A stretch of DNA of 64,000 nt from Acetobacter vaccinii (GTDB lineage: Bacteria > Pseudomonadota > Alphaproteobacteria > Acetobacterales > Acetobacteraceae). Shown here piece by piece: positions 51,989 to 60,963 of the stretch (the stretch's first letter is position 1; every line of letters starts with the position of its first letter). The notes under the pieces are model-generated. The model was not told the origin of the DNA. It saw only the letters and a list, made by a program, of their open reading frames with translations, and made no database searches. The DNA lies in the NCBI RefSeq assembly GCF_008365315.1, contig NZ_CP043507.1, forward strand, positions 62,001 to 126,000, in the 5' to 3' direction. Made by a program: the position numbers and the translations under genes.

Positions 51989-52351
51989 TCAGTCCTGCGC
52001 GGCACGACGATCAAATGCGGCGCGGGCCTGTTCAAGGGCGGGACGGTTCTCGAGTGCCCAACTTGCCAGGGCTGCCAGAGGTCCTGTCAGGCTTTGCCCC
52101 AATGGGGTCAGACAGTACTCAACCTTCGGCGGGACGGTAGCATAGGCTTTGCGAGCCACCAGTCCATCGCGTTCGAGCCCGCGCAGAGTGATGGTCAGCA
52201 TCCGGTGCGAGATGCCGGGGATGCGGTGCTTCAACGCATTGAAACGATGGGTGCCTTCTGAGAGATGGCCACAGACCATGACCGTCCACTTGTCGCCAAT
52301 GCGTGCAATCACCTCTGCCAGGCCGCGACATTCCGCTTCTACATTTTCCAT
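51989..52351 (-). CDS. HxlR-family (DUF24) transcriptional regulator
   Basis: A 120-aa winged-helix protein: AEVIARIGDKWTVMVCGHLSEGTHRFNALKHRIPGISHRMLT (in part) and LERDGLVARKAYATVPPKVEYCLTPLG are diagnostic. Cysteines near the N-terminus (Cys8) and at Cys27 could sense oxidants or quinones as in QorR/YodB. Divergent from the quinone-oxidoreductase-like gene across an 18-bp palindrome, so it probably represses it. Confidence 0.9.
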   Translation of the reverse strand: MENVEAECRGLAEVIARIGDKWTVMVCGHLSEGTHRFNALKHRIPGISHRMLTITLRGLERDGLVARKAYATVPPKVEYCLTPLGQSLTGPLAALASWALENRPALEQARAAFDRRAAQD

Positions 52352-52389
52352 TGCTACTCCTTGGGCCGACAGGAACCTGGGTGTTCCTG

Positions 52390-52407
52390 ACGCATGAATT
52401 CATGCGT
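52390..52407. promoter_or_regulatory. 18-bp palindrome, probable HxlR operator
   Basis: ACGCATGAATTCATGCGT, a perfect palindrome in the 115-bp divergent region between the HxlR gene and the oxidoreductase gene. It is ideally placed for control of both. Confidence 0.65.
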
Positions 52408-52466
52408 ACTTGTTAGCTTATAGGAACAAATTTATCCTAAAGAACCATAAATAACCATGGAATCTG

Positions 52467-53333
52467 ATGATGAAAATAGGTGTGAGCGGTGCCAGCGGCC
52501 AGCTCGGTAGCGCAGTTGTTCAGGCGTTGGCGGAAACGGTTGCGGCCGAAAACTTGGTGGCGATTTCGCGCACCCCCAAGACCGATCGAACCTACGCAGG
52601 TCGCTTAGGCGACTACGACCAATCCGAGACATTGGTGGCGGCCTATCAGGGCCTGGATCGCCTGTTGTTGATTCCGGGGGCTGATCTGCGGCCGGGGATT
52701 CGTTCGCGCCAGATGTTGGCGGCCGTGGATGCCGCTGCACAGGCCGAGGTCGGTCACGTCTTCCTGTTGTCGGCAACCGGGACGCAGCGTGAGGGGGAGT
52801 CCGCCGTTGGGGCGGCGTATTGGCACAGTGAGCAGGCGTTGATCAAGAGCGCGATCCCCGCATGGACGATACTGCGTATGAGCTATTTTTCCGAGACGCT
52901 GGTCGAAGAGGTGCGGATGTCTTTGACGGCAGGCGGGCTTGCGATGCTTGAGGACAGCCGCGTCAGTTTCGTTTCGCGCGGCGACGTGGCCAAAGCTGCC
53001 GCCGCCGCATTGACCAGCGAGGGCCACGAGGGCGCCATATATCAGCTGACAGGCTCTGAAGCCCTGCGTGGTGAAGCGGTCTGCAGACTGGTCGCGCAGC
53101 AGATCCAGCGGCCCTTTGCCTTGAACGTTATGCCCGCCGAGGTGTTGCGAGCCGGGTTGCTCAAAACGGGTCTGCCTGACGTGGTTGCCGATGCCGTGGT
53201 ATCGATGAAGGCGCGGCAGGCGCGTGGCGCCTACGACATCGTCAGCGGTGACATCGTGCGTTTGACCGGAGGCACGCCATGTTCCCTGGCCGAGATTCTG
53301 GCGAGTACCGCCGGAGGACTGGGGCAGTCGTAG
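52467..53333 (+). CDS. NAD(P)H:quinone oxidoreductase-like protein (QorB/NmrA family)
   Basis: A 288-aa Rossmann protein starting MKIGVSGASGQLGSAVVQAL, with the NADP-binding glycine motif at about residues 7-15. DRLLLIPGAD and VFLLSATGTQ are core strands, and RMSYFSETL the catalytic-region helix as in QorB (YtfG). Such enzymes reduce quinones or reactive electrophiles in the cytosol. With its divergent HxlR regulator it forms a standard inducible detoxification unit. Confidence 0.85.
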   Translation: MMKIGVSGASGQLGSAVVQALAETVAAENLVAISRTPKTDRTYAGRLGDYDQSETLVAAYQGLDRLLLIPGADLRPGIRSRQMLAAVDAAAQAEVGHVFLLSATGTQREGESAVGAAYWHSEQALIKSAIPAWTILRMSYFSETLVEEVRMSLTAGGLAMLEDSRVSFVSRGDVAKAAAAALTSEGHEGAIYQLTGSEALRGEAVCRLVAQQIQRPFALNVMPAEVLRAGLLKTGLPDVVADAVVSMKARQARGAYDIVSGDIVRLTGGTPCSLAEILASTAGGLGQS

Positions 53334-53524
53334 CCCCGCACTTGCTGGGTTCTTTGCTGCGCCAGTCGACGAAGGCTCCGCACCACCGGTGCAAGTAGGC
53401 TTGGAATTGCGGGTACATGACCACGTTGGAGGCGTAGTTCAGCAGGAGGTCAGGTCCAACTGGATGTCGGCGTTGCCAGGGCACTCGACCAGATGGCTTT
53501 CCAGGGCGATGGCGTCCCGGGCGG
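53334..53524 (-). pseudogene. Alpha/beta hydrolase remnant
   Basis: Minus-strand codons encode AIALESHLVECPGNADIQLDL and LLNYASNVVMYPQFQAYLHRW in two frames, matching the C-terminal part of epoxide-hydrolase-like proteins (DLxLDYxSNVALYPxFQAYFR). It is frameshifted, lacks both ends and lies between two intact regulated units. Confidence 0.45.
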
Positions 53525-54103
53525 CTAGCAACTGTGTTTGAGCGGCCTCTCGTCACAATCACCAACGCTATCCTCAAAAGCGGAGTGCCATGGCGCATTA
53601 GCTCCGCCGCTCAAACACTGTTGCTGATTCAGACCGTCACGAGGCTCAACGAAAGTGCTATTCCTCTCACTATCGAACCGATCGCGTGCCGTTCTGAATG
53701 CTGCAGCGTTGTCAATAATCCACCGCCAAAGAGGCATCATTCCTACGAGCAGCCCCTTTCCCAACGGAGTGAGAGTATAATCCACCCGTGGCGGAACCTC
53801 ACCATAATCACGGCGAATAATAAGACCGTCGCGTTCTAACTGACGAAGAGAGCGCGTCAACATACGCTGCGTAACCCCATCAAGCCGCCGCGCCAGCTCT
53901 GCGTGCCGGAGAGTACCAGCAACACCGAGAATATGGACAATACCGAGTGACCATCTGTTGCCGGCATGCGCAAGCACTTCTCGCTTCAACCCGCCATCAT
54001 CGTCACTGAGAGCAGCACAGGCTGCCTGCGACTGAGCCATCACGGCATCGAAGTCCAGATTATCGAACGGTATCACTCGTGTACCTTCTTCGTTTTCCCA
54101 CAT
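53525..54103 (-). CDS. HxlR-family regulator with C-terminal extension
   Basis: A 192-aa protein with the HxlR core GNRWSLGIVHILGVAGTLRHAELARRLDGVTQRML (in part) and DGLIIRRDYGEVPPRVDYTLTPLGKGL. The C-terminal 40 residues (after ERNSTFVEP) do not match the family and may be read-through into unrelated DNA. Divergent, 39 bases from the NmrA-family gene that it probably controls. Homologous to but clearly distinct from the regulator at 51989. Confidence 0.85.
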   Translation of the reverse strand: MWENEEGTRVIPFDNLDFDAVMAQSQAACAALSDDDGGLKREVLAHAGNRWSLGIVHILGVAGTLRHAELARRLDGVTQRMLTRSLRQLERDGLIIRRDYGEVPPRVDYTLTPLGKGLLVGMMPLWRWIIDNAAAFRTARDRFDSERNSTFVEPRDGLNQQQCLSGGANAPWHSAFEDSVGDCDERPLKHSC

Positions 54104-54142
54104 CGCGTCTTATTTTAACTTCATAACCATAAGGAATTCCTG

Positions 54143-55069
54143 ATGCCAGCGATGAAGACCCCTGTCATTGAAACCCTTGTCATCGGCGCCGGAGAGCTTG
54201 GTCAGACCGTCATCACCGGCCTGCTTGAACAGAACCCGGAATGCACTCGGTCAATCAGCGTTCTTCTCAGACCATCAAGCGGAAGCACCAGAACAGATAT
54301 TGCGCGACAATTAAAGCAAAAAGGCCTGAAGATCGTTTATGCCGATCTCGCGACGGAAACGGTAGATGGCCTCTCCGTCCTCTTCGCCAAGTTCAATACG
54401 GTTATATGTTGTACCGGGTTTGTTGGTGGTTCCGGTACACAGCGTAAAATTACCAGTGCTGTCCTTAAAGCTGGGGTGGACCGTTATGTGCCGTGGCAGT
54501 TTGGTGTCGATTACGATGTTGTTGGACGTGGCAGCGGGCAGCCAGTATTTGATGAGCAATCAGACGTAAGGGACCTGCTGCGCGGTCAATCTGCGACCCG
54601 ATGGATAATCGTTTCGACAGGAATCTTCACCAGCTTTCTGTTTGAGCAAGCTTTCGGTTTGGTGGATCTTCAAGGTGCCAAGGTTCGCGCACTTGGCAGT
54701 TGGGATAACCGTCTGACGGTGACCACTTCCGAAGATATAGGACGACTTACAGCGAGCATCCTCGCCCATAAACCGCCGATCCAGAACGAGGTGGTTTACG
54801 TTGCCGGGGATACGTTCTCCTACGCTCAACTCGCCGAAAAAATGGAGCACTATTTTGGCCGCCCTGTCATTCGGGAACTGTGGGATATGGATAGGCTACG
54901 CGCAGAAGTCGCCGCACACCCTGATGACGGAATACGGAAATATCGTCTTGCGTTCGCACGCGATACTGGCGTGGCATGGGACAAGAAGCAGACTTTCAAC
55001 GCTTTACAGGGCATTGAAGTAACCGACGTCATGACCTGGCTAAAACACCAGCAAAGTCTTGTAGCTTAA
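54143..55069 (+). CDS. NmrA-family (isoflavone-reductase-like) oxidoreductase
   Basis: A 308-aa Rossmann-fold protein: LVIGAGELGQTVITGLLEQ carries the dinucleotide-binding motif, FNTVICCTGFVGGSGTQRKI and RYVPWQFGVDYDVVGRGSGQ the family core. It should bind NADP and reduce an aromatic or quinone-like substrate, or act as a redox sensor. Start ATG after AAGGAATTCCTG. Paired with the divergent HxlR gene. Confidence 0.85.
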   Translation: MPAMKTPVIETLVIGAGELGQTVITGLLEQNPECTRSISVLLRPSSGSTRTDIARQLKQKGLKIVYADLATETVDGLSVLFAKFNTVICCTGFVGGSGTQRKITSAVLKAGVDRYVPWQFGVDYDVVGRGSGQPVFDEQSDVRDLLRGQSATRWIIVSTGIFTSFLFEQAFGLVDLQGAKVRALGSWDNRLTVTTSEDIGRLTASILAHKPPIQNEVVYVAGDTFSYAQLAEKMEHYFGRPVIRELWDMDRLRAEVAAHPDDGIRKYRLAFARDTGVAWDKKQTFNALQGIEVTDVMTWLKHQQSLVA

Positions 55070-55143
55070 ACCACTCACTGTTTGCGACATCTTAATTCCG
55101 GGAGGCACAAGGTCAGCATCAATCCTAACCATCAGCCCTTGGT

Positions 55144-55595
55144 TTACTTGCAGAGCGTGGCCGGAGCATGGTGCGCTGCAAGCCTCTGATGGAAGTCGGC
55201 ATGAAGTGCTGCAAGTGTAATCTGGCCAAAACGCGCGAGAAGTTGGGCCTTAACATCCGCAAGGACGCCGCTCATTGCGTCGTTAACGGCTTCCTCAACA
55301 AGGCATTCAGTCTTTTCACTTCGGTTCCCTATGGCGAATAATCTTGGGCCATCAAGAGCCTCGTAGATATCTCGCAGCGTTACCTGATCCAACTGGCATG
55401 AAAGCGTCCACCCCCGCCATGACCTTTCTCGGAGTGCACATATCCATGCTCACGCAGACCACCCATAAGACGTCGCACAACCACGGGATTAGTGTTAAGG
55501 GCGCGAGCCAGGGCTTCTGACGTCATGGGACCACCTGCTTCTGCCATATGCAGGAGTACGTGGAGCACACAGGATAATCTGTTATCTTGTCTCAT
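55144..55595 (-). pseudogene. Rrf2-family regulator with a frameshift in a C5 run
   Basis: ATG at 55595 ([22 protein letters not shown]) begins an Rrf2 winged helix ([36 protein letters not shown]). At the five-C run (55411-55415; G on the coding strand) one base is missing: the next frame continues correctly with [26 protein letters not shown] and ends at 55144. With six G the protein would read GHGGGWTL as in intact relatives. Either a true recent mutation, a slippage hot spot or a sequencing error. The gene faces a divergent DUF2938 gene. Confidence 0.75.
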
Positions 55596-55698
55596 GTAAC
55601 TTCTTGTGTTGCTAGAGTGCGATTTCGTTAGTATATCATGAAACTCGAAAAGTGACATGAAGGTGTGTGAGAACACTCTTACTTCGAGGACATGCTGT

Positions 55699-56181
55699 AT
55701 GAATTTGCTCGAAATTCTGACAGTCGGCGTCGTGGCGACTGCCGCATCCGATATCTGGCAACAAGCCCAGAAACCATTGACTGGAATTCCTGCAGCCAAC
55801 TGGCCTGTCACGGGCCGCTGGGTCATAGGGTGGCGCGACGGCAGGATCTATGATCCAATGATTGGAAAAAGACCCATCCTGAAAGGAGAGGCAGTTGTCG
55901 GCTGGGCATTTCATTATCTGATTGGTGCTATTTATGCTGCACTGTATCTCAGTTTTGTGACTGTCATAGCAGAGACAGTCCCCACATTGTTGAATGGTCT
56001 GATCTTCGGACTGATTACGCTTTTAGCGCCATTTCTGTTTATGAAACCTGCTTTGGGCGGCGGTTTTTTCGGACTTAGGGCTCCCAATCCTGAAAAAGGA
56101 CTATTTCTCAGCATCAGCGCTCATGCCGTTTTCGGAATTGGCTTGTATTTAGGTGAACTGTTCTACCAAAGTCTTTTTTGA
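55699..56181 (+). CDS. DUF2938 family membrane protein
   Basis: 160 aa from the ATG at 55699 ([15 protein letters not shown] 8 bases upstream), preferred to 55657. Four hydrophobic helices are visible, with the family features [19 protein letters not shown]-like [17 protein letters not shown], and [18 protein letters not shown] [17 protein letters not shown]. Function of DUF2938 is unknown; it is often next to Rrf2-type or redox regulators, as here. Confidence 0.85.
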   Translation: MNLLEILTVGVVATAASDIWQQAQKPLTGIPAANWPVTGRWVIGWRDGRIYDPMIGKRPILKGEAVVGWAFHYLIGAIYAALYLSFVTVIAETVPTLLNGLIFGLITLLAPFLFMKPALGGGFFGLRAPNPEKGLFLSISAHAVFGIGLYLGELFYQSLF

Positions 56182-56185
56182 ACCT

Positions 56186-57115
56186 TTATTTATTTAATGA
56201 GTGCATTTTTCTATAATTACGAGGACTGAGACCGGTTACTCTGCGGAAGACCTGAGCAAAATGACTTGGGCTTTCGTATCCAGTTTCCAAGGCAATCTCG
56301 ATAATGGAAAGACTGGTCTTGCGAAGCATTTCTGATGCCTTCTGGACGCGGTGCTGCATGAACCAGCCAGACGGGGTTTGTGCTGTGGTTGCACGGAATG
56401 AACGACTGAAATGAAAACGGCTCATCCTACACAGCGCAGCGAGGGCATCCAAATCAAATGGTTCAGCCAGATGTGCTTCCATATGCTCAAGAACTCTGCG
56501 AAGTTTCCATGTCGGCAAGAGGGTGGATCTTGGCTTTGTCTCACTTTTGGTGTCAGCATACTGTCTTAGTAGATGAACTGTTAGACTTTCCAGAAGACCA
56601 TTTACAAATAAGGGATTTGCAATGGCGGGAGATTGCATTTCAGCTACCAGACCACTCAAAATGCCTGATATAAAAACGTCCTGTCCTCCCGAGACATCCC
56701 GCATTCGAATACGAGAGGAGTTCAGATTTAATGACATGGCGGCTCGGTTAATAAGCTCAAGTCCAAGATAGAGATGCAACACTTCAAAACAAGTGTTTCC
56801 CTTGCCCTGCCACCGCATCAGATAGGGTGTGTCCGTCTGCGTGAGGTAAAATGTTCCTGCTCTTGCCTTGCTCTGTTCCCAAGGCCCTATCAGTTCACGC
56901 TCTTCAATATTTGCTTCTCCGCGGAGAACCCAAACAAGCAGGGGTTCTGCGACGGCAGGTACAAGAATTTCGTCTTCTTGTACCGGGCGAGTGAATATCT
57001 GGACGTCAACATCCTTCCAGACATCCCCTTCACTTTGCGCGACTTTCTTCCCGGGGAGAAGTTGCTCCAGTGTCAAACTGGCAGCACGCCGAGAAGGAAG
57101 GCAGGACAAAACCAT
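56186..57115 (-). CDS. AraC-family transcriptional regulator
   Basis: A 309-aa protein with an N-terminal cupin sensor domain (VPAVAEPLLVWVLRGEANIEER) and a C-terminal double helix-turn-helix: LDALAALCRMSRFHFSRSFRATT and SIIEIALETGYESPSHFAQVFRRVTGLSP. Divergent from the SDR gene with about 150 bases between starts, so it likely activates that gene in response to a small molecule. Ends 4 bases after the DUF2938 gene, convergent. Confidence 0.92.
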   Translation of the reverse strand: MVLSCLPSRRAASLTLEQLLPGKKVAQSEGDVWKDVDVQIFTRPVQEDEILVPAVAEPLLVWVLRGEANIEERELIGPWEQSKARAGTFYLTQTDTPYLMRWQGKGNTCFEVLHLYLGLELINRAAMSLNLNSSRIRMRDVSGGQDVFISGILSGLVAEMQSPAIANPLFVNGLLESLTVHLLRQYADTKSETKPRSTLLPTWKLRRVLEHMEAHLAEPFDLDALAALCRMSRFHFSRSFRATTAQTPSGWFMQHRVQKASEMLRKTSLSIIEIALETGYESPSHFAQVFRRVTGLSPRNYRKMHSLNK

Positions 57116-57264
57116 CTGCTACACTCTCTCATTTCCATGCGCGACTATCTATAGCGCAAAATCGCGATAGTTTCAGCAAGAAGCCATGAGAGATATCTTC
57201 TGGCATAATTTACATCTCCTTCGACAATGAAGGCCGATTGAAGGCTCGTCGTGTGGAGAAGATT

Positions 57265-58011
57265 ATGAATATTGCAGGAAAGGTTGCTCTGGTGACCGGA
57301 GCATCCAGTGGCATTGGTGCGGCAACAGCGCGCAAACTCGCAACAGAAGGAATCACAGTTGGCCTGGCGGCACGTCGTCATGATCGCCTGGAAACGCTTG
57401 TCAGTGAGATTACCAAGGCTGGCGGTCACGCTATTCCTCTGGTGACGGACGTTACTGATCTTGTCTCGTGTCAAGAAGCGGCAAAGAGCTTGATCGCCCA
57501 ATTTGGAAGGATTGATGTTCTGGTCAACAACGCGGGTCTAATGCCCCTATCCAGCGTTGACAGCCTGAAAGTGGACGAATGGCAGCAGATGGTGGACGTC
57601 AATATATCCGGTGCTCTCAATGCAACGGCAGCCGTTCTTCCGCAGATGATCGCACAGCATTCGGGTCATATTTTCAACATGTCCTCGATTGCAGGCCGGA
57701 AGGTCTTTACGGGTCTCGCCGTTTATTGTGCCACCAAGGCTGCGGTGACAGCGTTTTCAGACGGCCTAAGAATGGAGATCGGACCAAAGCATAATATCCG
57801 CGTTACCTGCATTCAGCCGGGAGCCGTAAAATCAGAGCTTTACGATCACATTACAGATGCTGATTACCGCAAACAGATGGATGACCTTGCAGCGTCCATG
57901 ACCTTTCTCGAGGGCGAGGACATAGCAGACAGTATCCTTTTTGCTCTGAAATCACCTGCACGTATGGATGTTGCAGAACTGTTTGTTCTTCCGACTGAAC
58001 AGGGATGGTGA
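57265..58011 (+). CDS. Short-chain dehydrogenase/reductase
   Basis: 248 aa from the ATG at 57265 (GGAGAAG just upstream), preferred to the TTG at 57238. Cofactor motif TGASSGIG near residues 13-20, NNAG ([10 protein letters not shown]), catalytic Ser in MSSIAGRK and Y-x3-K in YCATKAAV. Classical SDR, substrate unknown. Probably under the divergent AraC-family regulator. Confidence 0.93.
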   Translation: MNIAGKVALVTGASSGIGAATARKLATEGITVGLAARRHDRLETLVSEITKAGGHAIPLVTDVTDLVSCQEAAKSLIAQFGRIDVLVNNAGLMPLSSVDSLKVDEWQQMVDVNISGALNATAAVLPQMIAQHSGHIFNMSSIAGRKVFTGLAVYCATKAAVTAFSDGLRMEIGPKHNIRVTCIQPGAVKSELYDHITDADYRKQMDDLAASMTFLEGEDIADSILFALKSPARMDVAELFVLPTEQGW

Positions 58012-58051
58012 ACAGGAACTGATTGCCAACTGAGCTTAGGAGTCAGGCACC

Positions 58052-58963
58052 CTACCGTCGAAAAGAGGCTTCAGGCTGGAAAGCCTCTTGAAGCTCGGTC
58101 ACAAAGACCCGCAGCTTTGGTGTCATAACCGGACCTGCGTTATAGAGCAGGTGCACGGGCCTGTCCGGAACTTTCCACCTGGGCATAAGCCGGACAAGCC
58201 GTTTGCTTTTAATATCTGGAAGCAGAGCCTGCTCATATCCCAGCAGAATGCCATCGCCACCAAGAGCTGCAGAATGCAGAACACTTGAATCATTACTGAT
58301 TATCTTCCCGGACACGGTGACAGGTCGCGTAACGCTCCCCTGAGAAAGGTGCCACGTGGTTACAGGGCCGCCGGAGTTTTCATATAGGAGACACTCGTGG
58401 CGCATCAGATCTTCGGGCTGCCCTGGAAAACCGTGTTTTTCCAGATAGGTTTGAGCCGCGCAGATGACCCGACGATAGGCCGTCAAAGGACGACTGACCG
58501 CTGTAAGGTCCGTCTCCAGTTCACCAATTCGGATCACAGCCTCATGACCATCCATTGTGGGGTGAACCAGTTGGTCTGTCAGGGATAAATGCACTTGAAT
58601 TTCTGGGTATCTTTTTTGAAAACTGTGAATAAATGATAGAAATACCGTTCGCCCGAAGGTGACTGGGACGCTGACAGATAATGTGCCGCGCGGTGTGCCA
58701 AGCGTATTGGCTGCCAGACTGTCAGCTCGTTCAGCAGCCTGCAGAACAAGCCGACATTGCTCGCAATAGAGCCGTCCTGTTTCAGTCAGACTTTGCCGAC
58801 GTGTCGTTCGATGCAACAGGCGAGCACCAAGGTGATGCTCCAGAGCCTCTATATGCTTGGCGACCATCTGCGGCGACAAAGTCAGATGCTGGGAGGCCGC
58901 AGCAAAGGACCCCAACTCCACGACCTTGATAAAAATCTTCATGCTGGTTAACCGGTCAAGCAT
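58052..58963 (-). CDS. LysR-family transcriptional regulator
   Basis: A 303-aa LysR protein. N-terminal winged helix (MLDRLTSMKIFIKVVELGSFAAASQHLTLSPQMVAKHIEALE, in part) of the CrgA/AaeR-like subgroup, then the periplasmic-binding-type sensor domain (GTLSVSVPVTFGR). Divergent from the YciI and metallo-hydrolase genes, which it may control. Confidence 0.93.
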   Translation of the reverse strand: MLDRLTSMKIFIKVVELGSFAAASQHLTLSPQMVAKHIEALEHHLGARLLHRTTRRQSLTETGRLYCEQCRLVLQAAERADSLAANTLGTPRGTLSVSVPVTFGRTVFLSFIHSFQKRYPEIQVHLSLTDQLVHPTMDGHEAVIRIGELETDLTAVSRPLTAYRRVICAAQTYLEKHGFPGQPEDLMRHECLLYENSGGPVTTWHLSQGSVTRPVTVSGKIISNDSSVLHSAALGGDGILLGYEQALLPDIKSKRLVRLMPRWKVPDRPVHLLYNAGPVMTPKLRVFVTELQEAFQPEASFRR

Positions 58964-59078
58964 TCATCATCCTCAGTTGTGACTGATGTCTCGTATCGAC
59001 AATTTATCCAGCGAAAAAGAGGAATATGCTGAAGGCTTCGAGTGATTGGCAAGTCCAGTTCTGATGGAGACTTTCGAA

Positions 59079-59408
59079 ATGCCTGTTTATCTTGTGCGCA
59101 TGGACCACCCTGACGGCGAGGGATGGGGACAGCATGTCGCAGCACACGTGTTGTATCTCAGGCACCTTATTCAGGAAGGCAGCCTGCTGGCCTCCGGTCC
59201 GTTGAAAGGGACCCCATTGCGCTCCGGCTTTCTGATTATGAAAGGTGCCAATCGGCAGGAGATTGACGTAATGATTGCCGGTGATCCCTTCGCATTAGAA
59301 GATTTGATTTACGATCTGCGCATTGAAGAATGGGATCCTCTGTTTGGTTGCCTTTCAGATCATGCGACAGGGGCTCTCCCGCAAGAATTGAAGTCTATTT
59401 TTCCTTGA
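59079..59408 (+). CDS. YciI-family protein
   Basis: 109 aa from the ATG at 59079 (GGAG 9 bases upstream), preferred to the TTG at 59046. MPVYLVRMDHPDGEGW, then HLIQEGSLLASGPL and AGDPFALEDLIYDLRIEEW are the YciI ferredoxin-like fold; the Asp/His positions typical of the family are in MDHPD and the GDPF segment. Function is usually unknown; often linked to degradative enzymes. First gene of an apparent pair with the metallo-hydrolase. Confidence 0.85.
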   Translation: MPVYLVRMDHPDGEGWGQHVAAHVLYLRHLIQEGSLLASGPLKGTPLRSGFLIMKGANRQEIDVMIAGDPFALEDLIYDLRIEEWDPLFGCLSDHATGALPQELKSIFP

Positions 59409-59456
59409 TGGCGACAGTTCTGTATTTTTTAAGAAATAAAAACGAGAGGGAGCCTT

Positions 59457-60350
59457 ATGCTTCTGAACGATCTTCAGTGGTATACTGTGGGGGATGCCCG
59501 TATTCTAAAAATACAGGATCTGACGCTGGCAGAACTCTCTCCAGAACAGTTGTTTCCAGATTGGGACGAAGCAAAAGCTCTTCAGATTTGCCCCCGACTA
59601 CCTGAAACGCTGGATAGTTCAGAAACGAAAGTCCTTTTGAGCGTTCATAGCTGGCTTATTGAGGATCGCGGTCGAAAAATTCTCATTGATACGGGAGTTG
59701 GAAATAACAAAGCCCGACCTGCGGCCCTGTATTTCGATCACTTGCAGACTGTGTGGCTTGAAAATCTGATGCGCGCTGGTGTCAGTCCAGAAGACATCGA
59801 TTTTGTTCTTCTTACCCATCTGCATGTTGATCATGTCGGGTGGAATACACGCCTGCAAAATGGGATCTGGGTTCCGACCTTCCCAAATGCCCGATATGTC
59901 TTTTCTAGGGCCGAATATGATTTTTTTAGCAATCCGGCTCATGATAGCATCCGCAATAAAACCAGTTTCATGACACGCATTGATAGCGTTGATCCGATTA
60001 TCTCGGTGGGTCTCGCAGATCAGATTGACGTAGACGGATCCGAAGTTCTTGAAGGAATTTCCTTTCATCCCACACCTGGGCATACGCCACATCATGCATC
60101 TGTAGTGCTGAAATCAGGGATGGAGCGTGCGCTCTTCACGGGTGATGTCATGCATCACCCCATTCAGGTGTGTTTTCCGGAGTGGAGTGCTGTCTTTGAT
60201 GCAGACCCTCAGACAGCCATCATATCACGCAAATGGGCTTTGAATTACGCTGTCGAACACGATGCGGCATTATTCACATCGCATTTTCCGATAACATCGG
60301 CTGGAAGAGTGATGACGTCCGACCAGGAAAGGGGTTGGTCTTTCCTCTAG
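59457..60350 (+). CDS. MBL-fold metallo-hydrolase
   Basis: A 297-aa metallo-beta-lactamase fold enzyme with the zinc motif THLHVDHVGWN near residues 120-130 (HxHxDH), further ligands in TPGHTPHH, the FTGDVMHHP Asp and the late SHFP His. Family members include quorum-quenching lactonases and alkyl or aryl esterases. GGGAG precedes the ATG. Last gene of the redox/detoxification cluster before repeat E. Confidence 0.92.
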   Translation: MLLNDLQWYTVGDARILKIQDLTLAELSPEQLFPDWDEAKALQICPRLPETLDSSETKVLLSVHSWLIEDRGRKILIDTGVGNNKARPAALYFDHLQTVWLENLMRAGVSPEDIDFVLLTHLHVDHVGWNTRLQNGIWVPTFPNARYVFSRAEYDFFSNPAHDSIRNKTSFMTRIDSVDPIISVGLADQIDVDGSEVLEGISFHPTPGHTPHHASVVLKSGMERALFTGDVMHHPIQVCFPEWSAVFDADPQTAIISRKWALNYAVEHDAALFTSHFPITSAGRVMTSDQERGWSFL

Positions 60351-60387
60351 GGCTGGCATTATGTCTGCTGTTCACCTCGTTCTATTC

Positions 60388-60515
60388 CTTTGCGGACATT
60401 CTGCTTTCCCCCCCCTAATCTGCCTGTCCGCTCAGTGATGCAGGAGCAGACAGGCGGCACTCGCCGTATGTCAGACACGTGAGATAGCGGTTTGATTTCC
60501 GCATAACGGACACGG
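60388..60515. repeat. Module-separating repeat E
   Basis: TGCGGACATTCTGCTTT, eight C, TAATCT, hairpin GCCTGTC (60422-60428) / GACAGGC (60449-60455) with inner GCTC/GAGC, GGCACTCGCC, and a tail GATTTCCGCATAACGGACAC like the fragment at 34.4 kb. Best-preserved copy. Confidence 0.75.
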
Positions 60516-60963
60516 GCAGCACAATCTCTCTCGGGCTAGTTGGGCCGATTACTGACAGCCCGGTTTGGAGCAGAAAACGAGATAATCTGCCGTTGGCGAA
60601 GGGGACGCACCAGTGGGTGACAACTAAAAATAGACATAGGCCTACGAAGCTGCGTTATTTTCTATCGGCGCGAGGATTGGACAAGATCATCATTAAATTC
60701 GAAGGAAAAAGTAACGACGTCAGCATAGAGACCCAGATTTGAACATGCCACTTAAGGCCGTCCAGTTCACCTGAAACGGCACGAGCCAGATCACACTCCA
60801 GAATGAGCAAACTGTTTCACAGCTGCAAGATATGAACCAGATTGAAATGAAAATTTTCTAGCAAAGCAGGAATAATCATTTATAAATATATTTTCCGACG
60901 CATTGAAAAAAATGTTGATAACAAATAATTTTAATTTTATTATTAAAATATTAAAAAAGGAAT
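60516..60963. other. No gene recognised; AT-rich leader of the ATPase gene
   Basis: GC falls steadily from 60516 to 60960, ending in long A/T runs. No open frame of interest; the last 60 bases probably contain the promoter of the ATPase gene. Confidence 0.45.

Noticed and set aside
34184..60515. Integron with attC sites
   Set aside because: The repeats have hairpins and bracket cassettes, but lack RYYYAAC/GTTRRRY boxes, there is no IntI-type integrase, and the modules are multi-gene and in both orientations.
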